From assembly GCA_030684405.1 (NCBI GenBank), contig JAUXYA010000016.1, positions 1 to 35,681 on the forward strand: 35,681 nt of DNA, in the 5' to 3' direction. Below are positions 31,526-35,681 of this stretch, one piece after another. The translations under genes were made by a program, and so were the position numbers. The notes beneath the pieces are model-generated. The model made no database searches. It was not told the origin of the DNA and worked only from the letters and a program-made list of their open reading frames with translations. Within the stretch, counting starts at the first letter, position 1, and each line of letters opens with the position of its first letter. The stretch is from Burkholderiales bacterium (GTDB lineage Bacteria > Pseudomonadota > Gammaproteobacteria > Burkholderiales > SG8-41).

Positions 31526-31807
31526 ATGACTGCCTCCACTACCCTCAAGCTGCCGGAAAAACTCAAAGCCCGCGTCGCGCGAATCGCCAAAGAATCCGGC
31601 CGTTCACCGCACGGCGTGATGGTCGAAGCCATCGAGCGTGAGGTTGATCGCACCGAGCGCTACAGAAAGTTCTTGAAGGATGCGCAGGCTGCCGATAAAG
31701 CGATCGACGCGGGCGCGGATGTATACAGCGCGGGGGACGTTCACAGCTGGCTGGAACGCCTGGCGCGTGATGGAACAGCTGAACGACCCAAAGCCCTGCG
31801 CAAATAA
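31526..31807 (+). CDS. Ribbon-helix-helix antitoxin (CopG/ParD-like)
   Basis: The 93-residue protein opens with T-T-L-K-L-P-E-K-L-K-A-R-V-A-R-I-A, followed by S-G-R-S-P-H-G-V-M-V-E-A-I, which is the strand-helix-helix plan of RHH DNA-binding proteins. The C-terminal half is charged and should wrap the toxin. GGAG stands upstream of the ATG. It is followed by the ParE-like gene after 15 bases, and two palindromes lie upstream. Confidence 0.88.
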   Translation: MTASTTLKLPEKLKARVARIAKESGRSPHGVMVEAIEREVDRTERYRKFLKDAQAADKAIDAGADVYSAGDVHSWLERLARDGTAERPKALRK

Positions 31808-31822
31808 GCGTTACGCAAAAAG

Positions 31823-32116
31823 TTGGCGCAGATTCTTTATTCAGAGGGCGCGCTCGATGATCTTGAGCGCCTGTTCCGGTTCCTTGCTGAGCACGACCCT
31901 CACATCGCGGGGGATTCAGCCGCCGCGATACGCAGCGCCGTTGAAATGCTAGCTTCACATCCGCTGGCAGGCCGCCGGGTTGAAGGTGAACTGCGCGAAC
32001 TGGTGATTTCTTACGGCAAGACCGGTTACGTCGCGCTGTATCGTTTTTTTCCGGCTACGGAGCAGATTCGGATACTGTCGCTCCGCCACCAGCGCGAACT
32101 GGATTTTCCAGGTTAG
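31823..32116 (+). CDS. ParE/RelE-superfamily toxin
   Basis: The 97-residue protein starts at TTG. It has the RelE/ParE fold: Y-S-E-G-A-L-D-D-L-E-R-L-F-R-F-L at the start, then P-L-A-G-R-R-V-E-G-E-L-R-E-L-V-I near 48, and Y-R-F-F-P-A-T-E-Q-I-R-I-L-S-L-R-H-Q-R-E near the end. The last segment (I-L-S-L-R-H-Q-R-E) is typical of ParE-type gyrase poisons and of RelE relatives. Pairing with an RHH antitoxin favours the ParE side. The TTG start may keep toxin yield low. Confidence 0.87.
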   Translation: MAQILYSEGALDDLERLFRFLAEHDPHIAGDSAAAIRSAVEMLASHPLAGRRVEGELRELVISYGKTGYVALYRFFPATEQIRILSLRHQRELDFPG

Positions 32117-32125
32117 GTATATGGG

Positions 32126-32404
32126 TCACGCCGCCGCCCGCATCTGCGCCGGCGCGGCGAACAGCAGTTCGATGTAGTTGCGGTAGAGCCGCAGTTGTTC
32201 GCTCGCCATCCGCGCATCGTTCATGGCTTTGGCGAGTATGAACGCGCCTTTGAGCACCACGGTGAATCCGTCGGCGAGTTGTGACGGGCTGACGGGATTC
32301 CTTGGCGGATATTTCTTCACGATCAGTTCGAATTTTTCCTGCAGCAGCGTGCTCCAGCGTGCAAGGTCTCCCGCTTCGAGACCCCGAGCTTCTGGCGGCC
32401 GCGT
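32126..32404 (-). pseudogene. TetR-family regulator, C-terminal remnant
   Basis: About 90 codons remain open on the minus strand: A-R-W-S-T-L-L-Q-E-K-F-E-L-I ... L-A-D-G-F-T-V-V-L-K-G-A-F-I-L-A-K-A ... L-Y-R-N-Y-I-E-L-L-F. This is the ligand-binding C-terminal domain of TetR proteins. The DNA-binding half is absent and a TAG stands at the break near 32405. On the other strand, a fatty-acid hydroxylase frame begins at the same place. Confidence 0.7.
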
Positions 32405-33063
32405 GCACTAGTGGTCACCGTGGGGATCTTTGTCCTCACCAGCTGGGTCGCCGGCATGTGGGGCGAGCTGTTCCAGGGCATCAGCCTGTTTGATCTCAGC
32501 GGCCTCGGCGTCATCGGCGGCGCGGTAGCCGGCGTGCTGGTGTATGAATTTTTCATTACTGGTATCACCGCAGCGCGCACCAGTCGAACTGGTTGTGGCG
32601 CGCCGGTCACCAGATGCACCACAGCGCGGAAAGCCTCGATGCCTTCGGTGCCTATTACCTGCACCCGCTCGACGCAGCGATGTTCACCACCATCGGCAGC
32701 CTATTGTTTTTCCCACTTCTCGTTGTGACAACCGAATCCGGCGTGATCGGTACGCTGTTCCTGACCTTCAACGCGATGTTCCAGCACGCCAACATCAAGA
32801 CGCCGCAGTGGCTGGGTTATTTCATCCAGCGCCCGGAGATGCACGCCGTGCACCACGCCCGCGGCATCCATCGCTACAACTATGCCGACCTGCCGCTGTG
32901 GGACATGGTGTTCGGCACTTTCCTCAACCCGAAAACCGTAACCAAACTGGCCACCGGTTTTTACAACGGCGCATCCGTACGCATCAGCGCCATGCTGATT
33001 GGGCGGGATGTGAGCAAGCCCGTGATTGAGCACGATGGCGAGTTGTCGGGGAGTCGGGCTTGA
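32360..33063 (+). pseudogene. Fatty-acid hydroxylase / sterol desaturase, 5'-truncated and frameshifted
   Basis: The protein can be read through one frameshift. Frame 1 (from about 32360 to 32550) gives F-W-R-P-R-A-L-V-V-T-V-G-I-F-V-L with membrane segments and G-V-L-V-Y-E-F-F. Frame 2 from 32552 gives H-Y-W-Y-H-R-S-A-H-Q, H-Q-M-H-H-S-A-E and later H-A-V-H-H-A-R-G. The three histidine clusters (H-x3-H, H-x2-H-H, H-x2-H-H) that bind the di-iron site are all present. One missing T in the TTTTT run at 32549-32553 explains the shift. No ATG starts the frame, so the N-terminus is also lost at the junction with the TetR remnant. Confidence 0.75.
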
Positions 33064-33143
33064 CTACTGGCCGAACTGGTCCCGCAGCCAACCAAGGCTT
33101 ATGCTAATTATTAAATTAAAACAAATAGTTAGATAATTTCTCA

Positions 33144-33187
33144 ATCGTTCTCTTTATTGCTACAATTGAAGCAATAAAGAGAACGAT
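33144..33187. promoter_or_regulatory. Perfect 18-bp inverted repeat at the start of the HTH-MntA gene
   Basis: ATCGTTCTCTTTATTGCT-N8-AGCAATAAAGAGAACGAT. The right arm ends one base before the ATG, so a bound protein would block the ribosome-binding region and promoter. It is the longest perfect palindrome in the window and is probably bound by the winged helix of the gene product. Confidence 0.75.
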
Positions 33188-33188
33188 A

Positions 33189-33857
33189 ATGTCTCCAAAC
33201 CCTGAATCCATCGCCAATTTCCTGCTGGGCAATACCCGCGCCGCGGTGCTGCGCACCCTGCTGCTGCAGCCAGACACGGCGTTACATGTGCGGGAACTCG
33301 CGCGCGTGACCGGCGCTTCACCCGGCTCGCTGCACCGGGATCTGCGCACACTGACGGCACTCGGGCTGCTGTTACGGGAGGCAGTTGGCCACCAGGTGCA
33401 TTACCGGGCCAATTCTGCATGCCCGGTGTTTGAGGCGCTGACCGGATTGCTGCGTGACGGCGATGCCGTCATGCCAGCACCTCAAACACACACACCGGAC
33501 GCCCGCGTATTGCACAGCCCGGCCGCGACGTATCGCGTGAAACCGCGAGAGAAACTGCACATTCCCCGCGGCCAGCTCGCAGCGCTGTGCCGCAAATACC
33601 ATATCCGCAAATTGAGCCTGTTTGGCTCCGCTGCGCGCAACGAGATGAGTGCGGCCAGCGACGTGGATCTGCTGATCGAGTTCGAACCCGGCAACAACAC
33701 ATCGCTGCTCGAAATCCCTGCTTTGCAGGAAGAGCTATCCGCGCTTTTCGGCGGCCGCAAGGTCGATGTCGCAACACCGGAAATCCTCGATAACCCTTTC
33801 CGGCGAAAAACCATACTGCCGGAGCTGATGACGCTGTATGCCGACGGATCCTCGTGA
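33189..33857 (+). CDS. Winged-HTH fused to a MntA-type nucleotidyltransferase
   Basis: The 222-residue protein consists of a winged helix (about 1-85; L-H-V-R-E-L-A-R-V-T-G-A-S-P-G-S-L-H-R-D-L) like that of the protein at 5910-6500, a linker of low similarity (about 90-112), and a MntA-type domain with L-S-L-F-G-S-A-A-R-N-E and S-D-V-D-L-L-I near 140-160. MntA proteins AMPylate and silence their HepT partner. Most MntA proteins lack a DNA-binding domain, so this fusion makes a self-regulating antitoxin. Its 3' end overlaps the HepT gene by 20 bases. The HepT gene has a premature stop. Confidence 0.85.
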   Translation: MSPNPESIANFLLGNTRAAVLRTLLLQPDTALHVRELARVTGASPGSLHRDLRTLTALGLLLREAVGHQVHYRANSACPVFEALTGLLRDGDAVMPAPQTHTPDARVLHSPAATYRVKPREKLHIPRGQLAALCRKYHIRKLSLFGSAARNEMSAASDVDLLIEFEPGNNTSLLEIPALQEELSALFGGRKVDVATPEILDNPFRRKTILPELMTLYADGSS

Positions 33858-34185
33858 TGCCGCACATCTGTGGGACATGCTCGCTGCTGCACGCGAAGCG
33901 CACGTCATCGTGCAAGGCATTTCGTTGGAAGCATTCATGGCGGATCGCTTACAGCTGCGCGCGTTGGAGCGCACGCTTGATCTGCCGGGTGAAGCAGCGG
34001 GGCGCGTCAGCATTCCAGCGCGGGCTTCGCACCCCGAAATTCCGTGACGGGCGTTGATCGGGCAGCGCAACCTGCTGGCACATGAGTACGGTCGCATCAA
34101 CCCTGCGTTGCTGCATCAGGCGGCCTCGGACAATGTGCCACCGCTTATCATTGCGCTGGAACGAATCATGGAGACAACTGATTAA
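33838..34185 (+). pseudogene. HepT-type HEPN toxin gene with an in-frame TGA
   Basis: The frame is 115 codons long, the normal size for HepT/DUF86, but codon 70 (34045-34047) is TGA. It follows H-P-E-I-P, where relatives have Trp (TGG), and the frame continues with R-A-L-I-G-Q-R-N-L-L-A-H-E-Y, which holds the catalytic R-x4-H-x-Y. A single G-to-A change explains the loss. The truncated 69-residue product lacks the RNase motif. Translation is coupled to the HTH-MntA gene by a 20-base overlap. Confidence 0.88.
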
Positions 34186-34244
34186 ATTCGGCCCGCGAGA
34201 AATCATAGATAAAAATTATTCGATTAACCGAAGGAGTGCAGTAG

Positions 34245-34832
34245 ATGAACGGAAAAATCCGCCGCGTAGTCACCGGCCACGACAAGAACGGCAAGGCCAT
34301 CGTCATTGAGGACGGCCTTGCCCCCGCGGTACGCACCAACCCGCTGCGTCCGGGGCATATCTCGGTGGACATGTGGAAAACCGCCGCCACGCCGCACATC
34401 CTTCACGCCACCGAGCCGGACCCGACCGGTGGTCCGAAGCAGATCCATCCCCTGCCCGGCGGCACGGTGTTTCGCATCAGCGAGATCGCACCCGAGACCG
34501 AAGCCATCCGCAACATCAGCCCCGAGCAATCAAAAGCGGTGTTTGAAGCGATGGGCAACAAAAACGCCACCACCGCCGGCTCGGCCAAAGGCCGCCACCC
34601 CTTTATGCATCGCACGCAAACCATCGACTACGCCGTGGTGCTGAAAGGCGAAGTGACGATGCTGCTCGATGACGAGGACGTGGTGCTGAAGGAAGGCGAC
34701 GTGGTGATTCAGCGCGGCACCAACCACGCCTGGAGCAACCGCTCAGACAAGCCGGTGCTGATGCTCTACGTGCTGGTCGATGGCCAGTTCGACGAGGAAC
34801 TGCAGGGGCATTTCGGGGCGGGCGGGCACTGA
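34245..34832 (+). CDS. Cupin-fold protein
   Basis: The 195-residue protein contains one cupin barrel at about 120-185: H-R-T-Q-T-I-D-Y-A-V-V-L-K-G-E-V, then L-K-E-G-D-V-V-I-Q-R-G-T-N-H-A-W. H121 and H162 (approximate) could bind metal. The N-terminal 110 residues are conserved in cupin proteins of this length found near TTT/Bug genes and aromatic or hydroxy-acid pathways, but the substrate is unknown. GAAGGAG lies 12 bases upstream of the ATG. Its stop codon lies in the first base pairs of the tandem repeat region. Confidence 0.85.
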   Translation: MNGKIRRVVTGHDKNGKAIVIEDGLAPAVRTNPLRPGHISVDMWKTAATPHILHATEPDPTGGPKQIHPLPGGTVFRISEIAPETEAIRNISPEQSKAVFEAMGNKNATTAGSAKGRHPFMHRTQTIDYAVVLKGEVTMLLDDEDVVLKEGDVVIQRGTNHAWSNRSDKPVLMLYVLVDGQFDEELQGHFGAGGH

Positions 34833-35549
34833 ACGGCAGCGATGAGCGCGGAGTGATGAACGATGAGCGAAAACCAACTACTTCATCACGTCATTCCGGC
34901 AAACGCCGGAATCCAGCAGACACTGTCGACACGATACCTGATTTCGCCACGCGCTTTGCGCGTCCGAAATGACTATGGTGGCATTACAACTATCCCGTAG
35001 CCCGGATGAAGGCCGTCAGGCCGGAATCCGGGAATACACGACGTTATAACCCGACACGGTGCTTCTCCCCGGATTACGCTTCGCTTCATCCGGGCTACAG
35101 CACTGAACGGCAGCGATGAGCGCGGAGTGATGAACGATGAGCGAAAACCAACTACCTCAGCACGTCATTCCGGAAAAAGCCGGAATCCAGCAGACACTGT
35201 CGACACGATACCGGATTTCGCCACGCGCTTTGCGCGTCCGAAATGACTATGGTGGCATTACAACTATCCCGTAGCCCGGATGAAGGCCGCAGGCCGGAAT
35301 CCGGGAATACACGACGTCATAACCCGACACGGTGCTTCTCCCCGGATTACGCTTCGCTTCATCCGGGCTACAGCACTGAGCTTCAGCGCTGAGTGATGAG
35401 TGATGAGTGAAGACCGAAACCAACTACCTCAGCACGTCATTGCGGCGAACGCCGGAATTCAGCCGACACTGTCGACACGACTCCGGATTCCGCCACGCGC
35501 TTTGCGCTTCCGAAATGACTATGGTGGCATTACAACTATCCCGTAGCCC
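34829..35549. repeat. 2.6 tandem copies of a 274-bp REP-containing unit
   Basis: Units start at 34831, 35105 and 35378. Each contains a GATGAGCG-rich start, a GTCATTCCGG ... CCGGAATCCAGC palindrome and a REP pair (34994-35099, 35268-35372). The third unit is cut at GTAGCCC (35549) by an IS1111-type element. Units 1 and 2 are over 95 % identical by eye, so the duplication is recent. No gene is seen in this stretch. Confidence 0.85.
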
Positions 35550-35681
35550 AATGGGATGGACTCCTCCCACCTGACGGCGTCGATGCGCCAGACTGGAGGC
35601 TGTGACCACCAGACAAAAGGGGAAGGAGTCCGAGATGAAGATTAAGCGAATTGGGTTGGATTTGGCAAAGCAGGTATTCCA
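35550..35681 (+). mobile_element. Left end of an IS1111-type element, partial
   Basis: AATGGGA (7 bp) precedes the subterminal inverted repeat TGGACTCCTCCC at 35557-35568. This is the expected left-end layout of the IS1111 subgroup, and homology to the REP unit ends exactly at 35549. A further GGAAGGAGTCC at 35621-35631 forms an imperfect hairpin with that repeat and includes the ribosome-binding site. The element runs past the window end and has the same orientation as the right end at 1-250. Confidence 0.8.
35635..35681 (+). CDS. IS1111-type transposase, N-terminal end only
   Basis: The 15 visible codons read M-K-I-K-R-I-G-L-D-L-A-K-Q-V-F, the usual opening of IS110/IS1111 DEDD transposases, with the first catalytic Asp at residue 9. 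AAGGAG stands 6-7 bases upstream. The remainder lies outside the window. Confidence 0.85.
   Translation, partial: MKIKRIGLDLAKQVF

Noticed and set aside
32393-32417. Cluster of restriction sites resembling a cloning linker (NotI, ApaLI, SpeI, BstEII-like)
   Set aside because: It coincides with the TetR/hydroxylase junction, but both reading frames appear to continue into it (F-W-R-P-R on the plus strand), so natural sequence is more likely. A chimeric join cannot be fully excluded without reads.
34831-35549. Tandem repeats considered as a CRISPR array
   Set aside because: The period is 274 bp with REP palindromes inside, only 2.6 copies and no spacer variation; no cas genes are present.

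Overview
The window looks like accessory chromosome from a GC-rich betaproteobacterium, probably Burkholderiales or a close relative. The signs are two Bug-type solute receptors of the tripartite tricarboxylate transporter (TTT) kind plus the stub of a third, many REP-like palindromes of the 'GTAGCCCGGATGAAGG ... CCGGAATCCGGG' type, and IS110/IS1111 elements. This is inference; no rRNA or other marker gene is present, and I saw no tRNA and no CRISPR array.

Layout. Bases 1-250 are the right end of an IS1111-type element, and the last 132 bases (from 35550) are the left end of an apparently identical type of element in the same orientation. Both are inserted at the same point of a REP palindrome. 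Between 250 and 9935 lie a lipoprotein, a 39-residue basic protein, a Bug receptor, a PemK/MazF-type toxin-antitoxin (TA) pair, an IS110 element with a possible bridge-RNA leader, a Fic protein, an HTH-nucleotidyltransferase with a truncated HEPN partner, an AbiEi/AbiEii pair, and two C-terminal remnants of UvrD-like helicases.

From about 9935 to 23200 the composition becomes visibly AT-richer. This is a phosphorothioate (PT) DNA-modification island: a PT-associated methyltransferase-like protein, dndE, dndD, dndC and dndB. dndA is absent and so are the usual dndFGH restriction genes. In their place are a divergently transcribed HARE-HTH/PD-(D/E)XK nuclease candidate and a four-gene operon: PLD-nuclease/SF2-helicase fusion, 66-residue protein, a second DndD/Rad50-like ATPase, and a 150-residue protein. 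I infer that DndB-E mark DNA with sulfur and that the helicase operon and/or the nuclease form an alternative restriction arm.

From 23285 to the end GC-rich sequence returns: a quinone-oxidoreductase-like dehydrogenase, a RAMA-domain protein, an XRE/nucleotidyltransferase pair, a truncated Bug gene, an AbiEi-like/nucleotidyltransferase pair under a strong repeated operator, glutamate dehydrogenase, a Bug receptor, an RHH/ParE pair, a head-to-head junction of two 5'-truncated genes (TetR and a frameshifted fatty-acid hydroxylase), an HTH-MntA fusion with a HepT gene broken by one in-frame TGA, a cupin protein, and 2.6 tandem copies of a 274-bp REP unit. Eight TA-like modules, five of them built on nucleotidyltransferases, surround the PT island. 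Many have lost a partner or carry a truncation, so the region looks like a hotspot where defence cassettes arrive and decay.
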